DNA of 64,000 bases from an uncultured Prevotellaceae bacterium (GCA_900314655.1 OMWC01000009.1:1-64000); one strand, 5' to 3'. Positions 26,399 through 35,262 are shown, numbered from the stretch's first letter. The notes: generated from the sequence alone by a model not told the origin. Made by a program: numbers and translations.

Positions 26399-26436
26399 AA
26401 ATACGGCAAACTATCCGCGATATGCAGAATTTTGCG

Positions 26437-26444
26437 TATTTTTG
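26437..26444 (+). promoter_or_regulatory. -7 promoter box of dcp
   Basis: TATTTTTG, 36 nt before the ATG at 26481. Confidence 0.55.
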
Positions 26445-26480
26445 TGGCTGTTTTTTTAAGAGAGGATTGAAAATAGCAAT

Positions 26481-28571
26481 ATGAACAACGATAAAGTTCG
26501 CATAAACCCCTTTTTTGAGGACTACAAGACACCACATGACACCGTGCCCTTCGACCGTATTCGGATGGAGGACTACGAAGAGGCTTTTCTGGAAGGCATC
26601 CGCCGCGATGATGAGCAGATAGAGAAGACCATCAACAATCCCGAAAAGCCCACATTCGACAATACCATCATCAATACCGAGGAAGACAATGACGGGTATT
26701 ACGACCTGCTGAGCCGGGTATCTACCGTGTTCTTCAACCTGATGAGCGCCGAGACCAACGACGAGATGCAGGCCCTGGCCCAGAAGCTGCAGCCCATGCT
26801 CACCAAGCATGCAAATGACGTGCGACTGAACAAAAAACTCTTCGAGAGAGTGAAATACGTGCACCTGCACCACCGCAAGCTGACTCCCGAGGAGAAACGC
26901 CTGCTGGACAATTGCTATGACGGATTCGTGCGCAGCGGTGCCCTGCTCGACGAAGAAGGGAAAGAGAAACTCCGCAAACTGACCGAGGAAGCTTCGATGC
27001 TCTCCCTGCAGTTCTCGCAAAACCTGCTGAAGGAGAACAAGGCTTACACGCTCCATATCACAGACGAGCAACAACTCGACGGACTGCCCCAGACGGCCAT
27101 CGATGCAGCAGCACTGGCCGCAAAGGAGCGCAATCTGGAAGGCTGGGTGTTCACGCTCGACTATCCTTCCTATTCCCCATTCATCACCTACTCCACCCAA
27201 CGCGATCTCCGCGAGCAGATATACATGGCCCGCAACACGGTCTGCACCCACGACAACAGCGAGAACAATCTCGAAATCTGCAAGCGCATCATCAACCTGC
27301 GCCGCGAGATTGCACAGCTGCTGGGCTTCAGGACCTATGCCGACTATGTGCTCAAGAACCGCATGGCCTCGAAGGTGAAGAATGTCTATAACCTGCTCTA
27401 CGACTTGATTGATGCCTATAAGCCTACGGCCGAGAAGGAATTCGACCAGGTGGAGCAGCTGGCCAAGCGGATGGAGGGCAAGGACTTCGACATGCGTCCT
27501 TGGGACCAGGGATACTATTCGCACAAGCTCCAGCTCAAGAAATACAACCTCGATGCCGAGATGCTACGGCCTTATTTCGAACTCTCACAGGTGATTAAAG
27601 GAGTCTTCGGACTGGCCAACCGCCTCTATGGCATCACCTTCAAGGAGAACAAGGAGATTCCCGTCTATCACCCCGACGTGAAGGCCTATGAGGTGTTCGA
27701 CAAAGACGGTTCCTTCCTGGCCGTATTCTATGCCGACTTCCATCCGCGCGAAGGCAAGCAAGGTGGAGCATGGATGACGGAATTCCAAGGTCAGTACATC
27801 GACCGCAAAGGGAAGAATATCCGTCCGCACGTCTCGGTGGTAATGAATCTGACCAAGCCAACCGAAGAAAAGCCTGCCCTGCTCACACTCTCGGAGGTTG
27901 AGACCTTCCTGCATGAATTCGGCCATTCCCTTCATGGAATGTTTGCCAACTCGCGCTTCGAGAGTCTCAGCGGCACCAATGTGTGGTGGGATTTCGTGGA
28001 ACTTCCCTCGCAGTTCATGGAGAACTTCGCCGTGGAAAAGGAGTTCCTGCGAACCTTTGCTTTCCATTACGAGACAGGCGAGCCCATCCCCGACGACCTG
28101 ATTGAGCGCATCCGCAAAAGCCGCAATTTCATGGTGGCTAACGGTTGTCTGCGCCAAGTGAGTTTCGGACTGCTCGACATGGCCTACTACACCAAACGCA
28201 ACGAATTCACCGACGATATCATCCCCTTCGAGCGCAAGGCTTGGAAGAAAGCCAAGCTGAAACCCCGCAAAAGACATACGCCCCTCAACACTTGCATGAC
28301 CGTACAGTTCTCCCACATCATGGCAGGAGGCTATGCCGCAGGCTACTATAGTTACAAATGGGCTGAGGTGCTTGATGCCGATGCCTTCAGCGTGTTCAAG
28401 AAGGAAGGAATCTTCAATCAGGAAACGGCACAACGTTTCCGCGACTGCATACTCTCAAAAGGTGGCACCGAACATCCGATGACACTCTACAAACGTTTCC
28501 GCGGCGGAGAGCCCACCATTGACGCACTATTAAAGAGAAATGGAATCAAACGAAAAACAAAGAAAGCTTGA
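26481..28571 (+). CDS. dcp: M3 family peptidyl-dipeptidase
   Basis: 696 residues, the full length of Dcp/oligopeptidase A. Zinc site HEFGHS (about 477-482) with the downstream glutamate in FVELPSQFMEN (about 506). The N-terminal part starts NPFFEDYKTPHDTVPFDRI, as in Bacteroidetes Dcp. It removes dipeptides from the C-terminus of peptides. No signal peptide is visible, so it should act in the cytoplasm. Its 3' end overlaps the deaminase gene by 32 nt. Confidence 0.93.
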   Translation: MNNDKVRINPFFEDYKTPHDTVPFDRIRMEDYEEAFLEGIRRDDEQIEKTINNPEKPTFDNTIINTEEDNDGYYDLLSRVSTVFFNLMSAETNDEMQALAQKLQPMLTKHANDVRLNKKLFERVKYVHLHHRKLTPEEKRLLDNCYDGFVRSGALLDEEGKEKLRKLTEEASMLSLQFSQNLLKENKAYTLHITDEQQLDGLPQTAIDAAALAAKERNLEGWVFTLDYPSYSPFITYSTQRDLREQIYMARNTVCTHDNSENNLEICKRIINLRREIAQLLGFRTYADYVLKNRMASKVKNVYNLLYDLIDAYKPTAEKEFDQVEQLAKRMEGKDFDMRPWDQGYYSHKLQLKKYNLDAEMLRPYFELSQVIKGVFGLANRLYGITFKENKEIPVYHPDVKAYEVFDKDGSFLAVFYADFHPREGKQGGAWMTEFQGQYIDRKGKNIRPHVSVVMNLTKPTEEKPALLTLSEVETFLHEFGHSLHGMFANSRFESLSGTNVWWDFVELPSQFMENFAVEKEFLRTFAFHYETGEPIPDDLIERIRKSRNFMVANGCLRQVSFGLLDMAYYTKRNEFTDDIIPFERKAWKKAKLKPRKRHTPLNTCMTVQFSHIMAGGYAAGYYSYKWAEVLDADAFSVFKKEGIFNQETAQRFRDCILSKGGTEHPMTLYKRFRGGEPTIDALLKRNGIKRKTKKA

Positions 28572-28992
28572 CCTGCGCTATCTGCGCATGGCCCGCATCT
28601 GGGCTGAAAACAGTTACTGCCAGCGCCGCCAGGTAGGAGCCCTGGTCGTCAAAGACAAGATGATCATCAGCGACGGCTACAACGGCACGCCTTCCGGTTT
28701 CGAGAATGTGTGCGAAGACGAAAGCAACGTCACGAAGCCCTACGTACTCCATGCCGAAGCCAATGCCATCACCAAGCTGGCACGTTCCTCCAACAATAGC
28801 GACGGATCCACGCTCTACGTGACGGCCTCCCCCTGCATAGAATGCGCCAAGCTCATCATCCAGGCCGGCATCAAGCGCGTAGTCTATGGAGAGCAGTACC
28901 GCCTCACTGACGGTATCGACCTGCTGCGACGCGCCAATATCGAAGTAATCTATATGGACCCGGAAAATCCAGAGAATCCAGAAAAACAATAA
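28540..28992 (+). CDS. dCMP deaminase (ComEB-like)
   Basis: 150 residues of the zinc-dependent deaminase fold. Zinc ligands HAEANAI (about 71) and PCIECAKLI (about 98-101). Substrate-binding GYNGTPSGFENVCED near the N-terminus is typical of deoxycytidylate deaminases, which feed dUMP to thymidylate synthesis. The C-terminus PENPENPEK is encoded by a 9-bp tandem repeat. The start lies within the end of dcp, and the protease gene begins 10 nt after the stop, so dcp, this gene, the protease and MTHFS look like one operon. Confidence 0.9.
   Translation: MESNEKQRKLDLRYLRMARIWAENSYCQRRQVGALVVKDKMIISDGYNGTPSGFENVCEDESNVTKPYVLHAEANAITKLARSSNNSDGSTLYVTASPCIECAKLIIQAGIKRVVYGEQYRLTDGIDLLRRANIEVIYMDPENPENPEKQ
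28962..28988 (+). repeat. 9-bp tandem repeat in the end of the deaminase gene
   Basis: Three 9-bp units GAAAATCCA, GAGAATCCA, GAAAAACAA encode the PENPENPEK tail. Being in-frame (9 = 3x3), it adds residues without a frameshift. Confidence 0.6.
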
Positions 28993-29002
28993 ACACCCCG
29001 CC

Positions 29003-30643
29003 ATGAACAAGAAGCAAAACAGATACATGCCGCTGCTATTGGCTATCAGTATGGCCTTTGGCATCGTGATTGGAACCTTCTTTGCCAATCGTTTTTCGGG
29101 CAATCGGCTCAACATCATCAACAGCGGCTCCAACCGGCTCAACAACCTGTTGCATATCATCGACGACCAGTATGTGGACGCCGTCAACCTTGATTCACTT
29201 GTTGACATAGCCATCCCGCAGATACTCTCCGACCTCGACCCCCACTCCGTCTATATCACGGCCAAGGATGCCCAGATAGCAGCCGACGACCTGAAGGGCT
29301 CTTTCTCTGGAGTAGGCATCGAGTTCATGATCCGTGAAGACACCATCCACATTCAGGGAATCATCAAGAACGGCCCGGCAGAACGTGCTGGCCTTTTGGC
29401 TGGTGACAAGATCGTGGAAGTAGATGGCAAGAAGTTCGTAGGCAAGGAAGTGACCAACGAGGAAGCCATGCACCGCCTGAAAGGCCCCAAGGACACGAAG
29501 GTGAAGATCGGCGTGCTCCGCTATGGACAGCAGAAAATCAAGACCTTCGAGGTGACACGCGGCGACATCCCCGTGCGCAGCGTTACCTCTACCTATATGA
29601 TAGATGACGAGACAGGCTACATCAAAATCAAGAACTTCGGAGCCAACACCTATGCCGAAATGCTCATAGCGCTGGCCAAGCTCTCGCAGGAGGGATTCTC
29701 AAATCTTGTGATCGACCTGCGCGACAACACTGGAGGCTATCTGGAGTCAGCCGTGCAGATCATCAACGAATTCCTGCCCTCCAATAAGCTCATCGTCTAT
29801 ACCCAAGGCCGCAAGTCGCCACGCCATGAGTACAAGAGCGACGGCAGGGGCAGCTACCAGAAGATTCCCCTCGTGATTCTCATCAACGAAGGCTCTGCCT
29901 CGGCCTCTGAGATTTTCGCCGGAGCCATTCAGGACAATGACCGCGGTACCATCATCGGCCGCCGCTCGTTCGGAAAGGGACTCGTGCAACAGCAACTCGG
30001 ATTCACCGACGGCAGCATGATCCGCCTCACCATAGCCCGTTACTACACGCCTTCAGGCCGATGCATCCAGAAACCCTACACGCCAGGCGATGGCACGGGC
30101 TATGAGGGAGACCTCGTGGAGCGCTATCAGCATGGAGAGTTCTTCTCGCAAGACAGCATCAAGCACACGGGACCTGCCTATCACACCGGTATCGGACGAA
30201 CCGTATATGGCGGTGGCGGCATCACGCCCGACATCTTCGTGCCGGAAGACACCACCAACGTGACATCCTATTATAAACAGGCTGCCATGAATGGACTCAT
30301 CCTCCAGTTTGCTTTCGCCTATACCGACAATAACCGCCAGCGGCTTAGCGAATTCGATGAGATGGATGACCTGAACGAGCACCTCATCCGCCAGAACATG
30401 GTAGAGCAGTTTGCAAGCTATGCCGACAGCCACGGGCTGAAACGCCGCAACCTGATGATCCAGAAGAGCCACAAACTGCTGCAGCGCTATATCAATAGCC
30501 GCATCATCTACAACATCCTCGATGAAGATGCCTGGACGGAATATCTGAATCAGGACGACAACGTCATCAAGAAGGCGCTCAGCGTGTTCAAGAACGAAGA
30601 GGCATTCCCCAAGAAACCCGCAACTCCCACTGCCAAGAAATGA
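29003..30643 (+). CDS. S41 family C-terminal processing protease with PDZ domain
   Basis: 546 residues. A membrane or signal segment at about 9-28, then a PDZ domain (about 95-180; GVGIEFMIREDTIHIQGII) and the S41 catalytic core with LRDNTGGYL, the nucleophile in NEGSASASEIFAG (near 297) and the base lysine in RRSFGKGLVQQ (near 322). CtpA-type enzymes trim periplasmic proteins or peptidoglycan hydrolases. The extra ~170 residues after the core are typical of Bacteroidetes members. Overlaps the MTHFS gene by 4 nt. Confidence 0.92.
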   Translation: MNKKQNRYMPLLLAISMAFGIVIGTFFANRFSGNRLNIINSGSNRLNNLLHIIDDQYVDAVNLDSLVDIAIPQILSDLDPHSVYITAKDAQIAADDLKGSFSGVGIEFMIREDTIHIQGIIKNGPAERAGLLAGDKIVEVDGKKFVGKEVTNEEAMHRLKGPKDTKVKIGVLRYGQQKIKTFEVTRGDIPVRSVTSTYMIDDETGYIKIKNFGANTYAEMLIALAKLSQEGFSNLVIDLRDNTGGYLESAVQIINEFLPSNKLIVYTQGRKSPRHEYKSDGRGSYQKIPLVILINEGSASASEIFAGAIQDNDRGTIIGRRSFGKGLVQQQLGFTDGSMIRLTIARYYTPSGRCIQKPYTPGDGTGYEGDLVERYQHGEFFSQDSIKHTGPAYHTGIGRTVYGGGGITPDIFVPEDTTNVTSYYKQAAMNGLILQFAFAYTDNNRQRLSEFDEMDDLNEHLIRQNMVEQFASYADSHGLKRRNLMIQKSHKLLQRYINSRIIYNILDEDAWTEYLNQDDNVIKKALSVFKNEEAFPKKPATPTAKK

Positions 30644-31170
30644 ATAAGAAAGACCTTCGCGCCTTTATACGCATGCAGAAAGGGATGTTCACCCCGCAAC
30701 AGCTCGACGAGCAGTCGGCCGTCGTCGTCCGTCGGCTGATGGCTCATCCGCGGGTGAAGAATGCTGGCTGCGTGCTGATGTACTACTCGCTCGATGACGA
30801 GGTGAACACCCATGAGGCCGTTGACATGCTCCTCAAGCAAGGCAAGCGCGTCTTGCTGCCAGCCGTCGTCAGCGACACAGAGATGGAACTGCGATGCTAC
30901 GAAGGTCCGAAGGATTTGGAAGGCGGATTCTTCAACATCATGGAACCCGTCGGGAAGGTCTTCAGCAACTACGCCGAAATCGACGTGGCCGTCATCCCGG
31001 GCGTGGCTTTCGACGGCCGTTGCAACCGGTTGGGGCGTGGCCGCGGCTATTATGACCGGTTGTTGCCTCGGCTGACTGAGGCATATAAAATAGGTATCTG
31101 CTTCGATTTCCAGAAGCTGCCCGGCATTCCTGCCGACGAGCACGACGTCAAAGTAGATGAAGTCGTATAA
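30640..31170 (+). CDS. 5-formyltetrahydrofolate cyclo-ligase (MTHFS)
   Basis: 176 residues. Converts 5-formyl-THF to 5,10-methenyl-THF with ATP. Signature GRGRGYYDR at about 132-140, plus NKKDLRAFIRMQK and VLLPAVVSD. It returns stored folate to one-carbon metabolism, which also supports thymidylate synthesis next to the deaminase in this operon. The 4-nt overlap with the protease gene indicates translational coupling. Ends 21 nt from the convergent DUF721 gene. Confidence 0.93.
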   Translation: MNKKDLRAFIRMQKGMFTPQQLDEQSAVVVRRLMAHPRVKNAGCVLMYYSLDDEVNTHEAVDMLLKQGKRVLLPAVVSDTEMELRCYEGPKDLEGGFFNIMEPVGKVFSNYAEIDVAVIPGVAFDGRCNRLGRGRGYYDRLLPRLTEAYKIGICFDFQKLPGIPADEHDVKVDEVV

Positions 31171-31191
31171 TAAAGATAGAAATCAACCCCC

Positions 31192-31482
31192 TCAACAAAA
31201 TCGGATATCGGCTATCACGAAGGCACCAGCCTCACGGTTCAGCTTGTTGACAAGCTGCGTCTTCATCATCGCGAGGTCAGCCCTCAAGGCAGGATTCGCA
31301 ATCTTCACGAAAAGCGTCTGGTTGCGGATATATTTATCCGTGGTATAGCGGGCCACCATCGAGCCTGCCACCTGATCCCACGACTCCAACACATGCGTTT
31401 GTAGCATGGGTGTCTCGAGGCCATTCTCCCGCAGGCATTGGCCCAGAATCTCCGTGAGCGACTTTACATCCTTCCTAAACAT
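31192..31482 (-). CDS. DUF721 (DciA-like) protein
   Basis: 96 residues matching the DUF721 domain (SWDQVAGSMVARYTTDKYI, LFVKIANPALRADLAMMK). DUF721 includes DciA, the ancestral helicase loader that works with DnaA/DnaB in bacteria lacking DnaC. In Bacteroidetes a small DUF721 gene commonly follows recF, as here. The start codon directly follows seven heptamers that fill the gap after the recF stop. The RNA/DNA-related role is inferred from family and context. Confidence 0.85.
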   Translation of the reverse strand: MFRKDVKSLTEILGQCLRENGLETPMLQTHVLESWDQVAGSMVARYTTDKYIRNQTLFVKIANPALRADLAMMKTQLVNKLNREAGAFVIADIRFC

Positions 31483-31531
31483 CTTTCAACTATTAACCAT
31501 TAACCATAAACCCTCAACCATAAACTATAAA
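31483..31531 (-). repeat. seven heptamers filling the recF-DUF721 gap
   Basis: On the minus strand: TTTATAG, TTTATGG, TTGAGGG, TTTATGG, TTAATGG, TTAATAG, TTGAAAG, all fitting TTNANNG. The first includes the recF stop TAG. The last ends directly before the DUF721 ATG (31482). Confidence 0.9.
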
Positions 31532-32625
31532 CCAACCACCTCACCGTCTTCCACCTTAAATAATTTATAGTCGAAACTACCCCCACTCAGTATCTGGTCG
31601 AGATGGTCGCGGTTAGTATCGGTTATGAATATCTGCCCATACTCATCGCTTGACACCAGCTTCACGATCTGCTCCACTCGGCGTGCATCCAGCTTATCGA
31701 AGATATCATCGAGCAGCAGCAGGGGCGTCGTGTTGCTCGACGTCCTTTTCAGGAAACTGAACTGCGCCAGCTTCAGGGCTATCACGAAAGTCTTGTGCTG
31801 CCCCTGGCTGCCCTCGCGCTTCACGGGGTAGCCGCCCTGCAGCATTTCCAAGTCATCGCGGTGAATGCCGTGCAACGAATAGCCCACGGCACGGTCCTTC
31901 ATGCGGTCGCGCTGAATCACGTCCAGGAGCGGTCCGCGCTGGCAATGCGACTCATAGCTGAGCGACACCTGCTCGCGATCCTCCGAGATGTTCTGATAGA
32001 TCTCCTGAAACACCGGTATCAGTTCCTTCACGAAAGCCTCCCGTTTCCCGTAGATCACCTCACCATGAAACGCCATCTGCTCCTCCCAGATCTTCAGGAG
32101 TTCCAAGTCGGGTTCCTCCTCCATCTTCAGCAGCGTGTTACGTTGAAGCAGGGCCTTATTGTAGCTGTTGAGCGTCTCGATATAAGTGTTGTCGTATTGC
32201 GAGATTACCACATCCATCAGCCTTCGGCGCTCCTCGCTGCCACCTTCGATGAGCAGGGTGTCGCCCGGCGAAACGAAGATAAGGGGTATCAGCCCGATGT
32301 GCTGCGACAGTCGCTTATACTCCTTCTTATTGCGCTTGAAGTGTTTCTTCGTGCCCCGTTTCATTCCGCAATAGACCGTGGTAGGATTTTCCGAGTCATC
32401 ATCGTAGAGACCCTCCAGCACGAAGAAGTCCTCATCGTGGCGGATCACCTGCGAGTCGATGCTCGTATAGGCACTATGGCAGAACGACAGATAATAGACC
32501 GCGTCCAGCAGATTGGTCTTGCCCACGCCGTTGTGGCCTATGAAACAATTGATCTTAGGCGACAGCTCCAGCGATGCCTCCCTGATGTTCTTATAGTTGA
32601 GGATGGATAATTTCTTCAGTATCAC
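31525..32625 (-). CDS. recF: DNA repair and recombination protein RecF
   Basis: 366 residues, usual RecF length. Walker A GHNGVGKTNL (about 30-39), an SMC-like coil region and D-loop LLLLDDIFDKLDARR (about 305-318). RecF loads RecA at single-strand gaps with RecO and RecR. The frame extends upstream to 32757, but family similarity starts at the GTG codon 32625 (then ILKKLSILNYKN), 4 nt after a -7 box, so the GTG start is chosen and the mRNA should be leaderless. The genes after it (heptamers, DUF721) are on the same transcript. Confidence 0.95.
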   Translation of the reverse strand: MILKKLSILNYKNIREASLELSPKINCFIGHNGVGKTNLLDAVYYLSFCHSAYTSIDSQVIRHDEDFFVLEGLYDDDSENPTTVYCGMKRGTKKHFKRNKKEYKRLSQHIGLIPLIFVSPGDTLLIEGGSEERRRLMDVVISQYDNTYIETLNSYNKALLQRNTLLKMEEEPDLELLKIWEEQMAFHGEVIYGKREAFVKELIPVFQEIYQNISEDREQVSLSYESHCQRGPLLDVIQRDRMKDRAVGYSLHGIHRDDLEMLQGGYPVKREGSQGQHKTFVIALKLAQFSFLKRTSSNTTPLLLLDDIFDKLDARRVEQIVKLVSSDEYGQIFITDTNRDHLDQILSGGSFDYKLFKVEDGEVVGL

Positions 32626-32629
32626 GAGT

Positions 32630-32638
32630 GCAAAATTA
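32630..32638 (-). promoter_or_regulatory. -7 promoter box of recF
   Basis: TAATTTTGC on the minus strand, 4 nt before the recF GTG. Confidence 0.65.
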
Positions 32639-32702
32639 CTTCTTTTCCACCTTAAAAACGAAAAAAGTGTGCAAGAAATTTCAATATGTGGATTTATTTG
32701 AG

Positions 32703-32711
32703 TAATTTTGC
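32703..32711 (+). promoter_or_regulatory. -7 promoter box of the TPR membrane protein gene
   Basis: TAATTTTGC, 39 nt before the ATG at 32751. It diverges from the recF promoter. Confidence 0.6.
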
Positions 32712-32750
32712 AGCGTTTTATGCTCGAACAATAAAAAAACAACAAATAAA

Positions 32751-33428
32751 ATGGCAAACGTAAAAGAACAGAATGTTGAGAATCTCAACGCGAAAGAGGC
32801 TTTCTTCGTAAAATACCAGAAGCCTATCCTCATTGCTGTAGCAGCAATCATCCTTCTCATCGCAGGTTGTTTCCTGTACAAGAACTACGTATCCGAACCA
32901 CGCGAGGCTGAAGCCAGCACCGCCATTGCAAAGGGCCAGGAGCTCTTCGCCAATCAGGATTACGACAAGGCCCTCAAGGGTGAAGGCAGCTACAAAGGTT
33001 TCATCAAGCTCGCTGCCGACTATAGCAGCACCGACGCAGGCAATCTGGCCAACCTCTATGCCGGACTCTGCTATGCAGGTCTCAACAAGTGGCAGGACGC
33101 CGTGAAGTATCTCGACGCCTACTCACCCTCCGACGACGCAATAATTAGCCCCGCTGCCGTTGCTGCCCTCGGCAATGCCTATGCCCACCTGAACCAGCTC
33201 GACAAGGCCGTTGACAACCTGAAGAAGGCTGCCGCCATGGCCGACAAGCAGGCCGCCGACGGAGTGAACAACTCCATCGCCCCCACCTTCCTGCTCCAGG
33301 CTGCTCAGATTCTGGAAAGCCAGAACAAGAAGGCCGACGCCCTGAAAATCTATCAGGAAATCAAGGAGAAATACGTGGCCTCACCCGTCAGCAACGAGAT
33401 CGACAAGTACATCGAGCGCGCCAAGTAA
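32751..33428 (+). CDS. membrane-anchored TPR protein
   Basis: 225 residues. One transmembrane helix (PILIAVAAIILLIAGCFLY, about 25-43) with the bulk outside, containing two to three tetratricopeptide repeats (LANLYAGLCYAGLNKWQDAV, PAAVAALGNAYAHLNQLDKA). It resembles the YfgM/TPR_21 type of periplasmic chaperone-associated protein, although the match is general. The ribH gene follows after 23 nt. It is divergent from recF. Confidence 0.75.
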   Translation: MANVKEQNVENLNAKEAFFVKYQKPILIAVAAIILLIAGCFLYKNYVSEPREAEASTAIAKGQELFANQDYDKALKGEGSYKGFIKLAADYSSTDAGNLANLYAGLCYAGLNKWQDAVKYLDAYSPSDDAIISPAAVAALGNAYAHLNQLDKAVDNLKKAAAMADKQAADGVNNSIAPTFLLQAAQILESQNKKADALKIYQEIKEKYVASPVSNEIDKYIERAK

Positions 33429-33451
33429 TCTATCGTAAAAGCACCATTTAA

Positions 33452-33928
33452 ATGGCAACTGCACTCCATAACCTCTCCGACTACGATTTCGACCAGGTGC
33501 CCGACGCCAGCAACATGTGCTTCGGAATCGTGGTGGCAGAATGGAATCCCGAAATAACCGGCGCACTGCTCCAGGGAACCGTCTCCACGCTCGAAAAGCA
33601 TGGCGCGCTCCCCGAGAACATCATCGTCAAGACCGTACCCGGTTCCTTCGAACTCGTTTACGGAGCCTCACAGATGACACGCAACGACCGCTACGATGCC
33701 ATCATCATCCTCGGTAGCGTCATCCGCGGCGAGACACCCCACTTCGACTACATCTGTCAGGGAGTCACCCAAGGCATCGCTCAGCTCAATGCCACCAACG
33801 ACATACCTATCGTCTATGGCCTACTCACCACCGACAACCTCCAGCAGGCCAAGGACCGGAGCGGCGGACGCTTAGGCAACAAGGGCGATGAATGTGCCGT
33901 GGTCGCCATCAAGATGGCAAAATTCTAA
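33452..33928 (+). CDS. ribH: 6,7-dimethyl-8-ribityllumazine synthase
   Basis: 158 residues, usual length. Catalyses the penultimate step of riboflavin synthesis, joining the pyrimidine dione and dihydroxybutanone phosphate. Motifs: [43 protein letters not shown] with the catalytic His and [15 protein letters not shown]. It probably shares the TPR gene promoter. A clear terminator follows. No FMN riboswitch is present upstream. Confidence 0.95.
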   Translation: MATALHNLSDYDFDQVPDASNMCFGIVVAEWNPEITGALLQGTVSTLEKHGALPENIIVKTVPGSFELVYGASQMTRNDRYDAIIILGSVIRGETPHFDYICQGVTQGIAQLNATNDIPIVYGLLTTDNLQQAKDRSGGRLGNKGDECAVVAIKMAKF

Positions 33929-33942
33929 ATCAAAGATACAAG

Positions 33943-33974
33943 GGCGGATAACAAAACATTATCCGCCTTTTTTA
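33943..33974 (+). terminator. terminator after ribH
   Basis: GGCGGATA at 33943-33950 pairs with TATCCGCC at 33960-33967, followed by TTTTTT. Confidence 0.92.
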
Positions 33975-34012
33975 TCTTTCATCCTTCATCTTTAATCTTT
34001 AATCCTTCATCA
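33971..34012 (+). repeat. six heptamers ending at the xth start codon
   Basis: TTTATCT, TTCATCC, TTCATCT, TTAATCT, TTAATCC, TTCATCA, all fitting TTNATCN, run without a gap from the ribH terminator to the base before the xth ATG (34013). On the opposite strand they contain TGA and TAA. Confidence 0.9.
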
Positions 34013-34762
34013 ATGAAACTGATATCTTGGAACGTTAACGGCCTACGTGCCTGCCAGGGCAAAGGCTTCAGCGACATCTTCCGCCAGCTCGATGCCGACT
34101 TCTTCTGCCTGCAAGAGACGAAGATGCAGCCCGGACAGCTCGACATCCAGTTCGAAGGCTACGAGAGCTACTGGAACTCAGCCGACAAGAAAGGCTATTC
34201 CGGCACGGCCATCTTCACCCGCCATAAGCCCCTCAGCGTCAGCTACGGACTTGGCATCGACGAGCACGACCACGAAGGCCGTGTCATCACGCTCGAAATG
34301 CCCCAGTTCTACCTCGTCTGCTGCTACACCCCCAACTCTCAGGACGGGCTCCGACGCCTCGACTACCGCATGACCTGGGAAGACGCGATGCGCGACTATC
34401 TGAAACGGCTCGACCAGCAGAAGCCCGTCATCTATTGCGGCGACCTCAACGTGGCCCACGAAGAGATTGACATCAAGAACCCCAAGACCAACCGCCGCAA
34501 TGCAGGCTTCACCGACGAGGAGCGCCAGCAATTCACCCGTCTCCTATCCGAAGGATTCATCGACACCTTCCGCACCCTCCATCCCACCGAAGTCACCTAC
34601 TCCTGGTGGAGCTACCGCTTCCATGCCCGCGAGAAGAACGCCGGTTGGCGCATCGACTACTTCGTCACCTCCGAGCGCCTCCAGGAGCACATCCTCGACG
34701 CCAAGATCCACACCCAGATCATGGGCAGCGACCATTGCCCCGTGGAACTCCTGTTAAAGTGA
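34013..34762 (+). CDS. xth: exodeoxyribonuclease III / AP endonuclease
   Basis: 249 residues of the Xth family. Cuts at abasic sites in base-excision repair and removes 3' blocks. Motifs: SWNVNGLRA (Asn ligand), LQETKM (metal-binding Glu), GDLNVAHEEID, WWSYR and GSDHCPVELL at the end with the catalytic Asp-His. Start and stop are both flanked directly by heptamer arrays, so the gene has no conventional 5' or 3' untranslated sequence. Confidence 0.95.
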   Translation: MKLISWNVNGLRACQGKGFSDIFRQLDADFFCLQETKMQPGQLDIQFEGYESYWNSADKKGYSGTAIFTRHKPLSVSYGLGIDEHDHEGRVITLEMPQFYLVCCYTPNSQDGLRRLDYRMTWEDAMRDYLKRLDQQKPVIYCGDLNVAHEEIDIKNPKTNRRNAGFTDEERQQFTRLLSEGFIDTFRTLHPTEVTYSWWSYRFHAREKNAGWRIDYFVTSERLQEHILDAKIHTQIMGSDHCPVELLLK

Positions 34763-34808
34763 AGAGTGAAGAGTGAAGAATATCAATTAAGCATTAAGCA
34801 TTAAAAAT
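34760..34808 (+). repeat. seven heptamers from the xth stop to the next start
   Basis: TGAAGAG, TGAAGAG, TGAAGAA, TATCAAT, TAAGCAT, TAAGCAT, TAAAAAT. The first TGA is the xth stop. The 49 bases end exactly before the ATG at 34809. Stop triplets occur in all three frames. Confidence 0.9.
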
Positions 34809-35192
34809 ATGAAACTGAAACGCCTCTTAGAAACCTTCGACTTCGATGATTTCTTCCCCGAAGTCTGCGTGATGTATCCCAACGCCAAGCGCCACAAGCG
34901 CGAGTTCATGCGTGCCTTCAACATGCTCTACGCCCTGGAGCCACAGCCCTCCAAGAAAGCCATCCGCTACAAGCTGATGACCGACCCCGTATCAGGCGAC
35001 TCCTTCTACGGAGCCCCCGATTCATCGTTCAACGCCCCCTGGGAAATTCTCCTCGGCAAGGAAGTCACCAAAGACAAAGACGTTGACCTCGATGACACCG
35101 CCCTGGTGGCTAACTGCCTCATCAACGTGGTCTTCCTCGGCAAGCATCCTCAGGAATACGAGGATTCCTACCAGAAACTCATTCGCGCATAA
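34809..35192 (+). CDS. conserved small protein of unknown function
   Basis: 127 residues, soluble, without signal peptide or recognised domain. Features seen: an N-terminal DFDDFFPEVCVMYP, a basic stretch NAKRHKREFMRAFNM and later FLGKHPQEYEDSYQKLIRA. Codon use and length are normal for the neighbourhood and the frame begins right after the heptamer array, so I accept it as real. It is probably transcribed with xth. The region after it holds element 2. Confidence 0.7.
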   Translation: MKLKRLLETFDFDDFFPEVCVMYPNAKRHKREFMRAFNMLYALEPQPSKKAIRYKLMTDPVSGDSFYGAPDSSFNAPWEILLGKEVTKDKDVDLDDTALVANCLINVVFLGKHPQEYEDSYQKLIRA

Positions 35193-35262
35193 GACATATT
35201 TTTACGCCCGGGAACTGATATTTTTCCGTAGAGGAAGTGATATTCTTGCAAATGTGGGTGCT

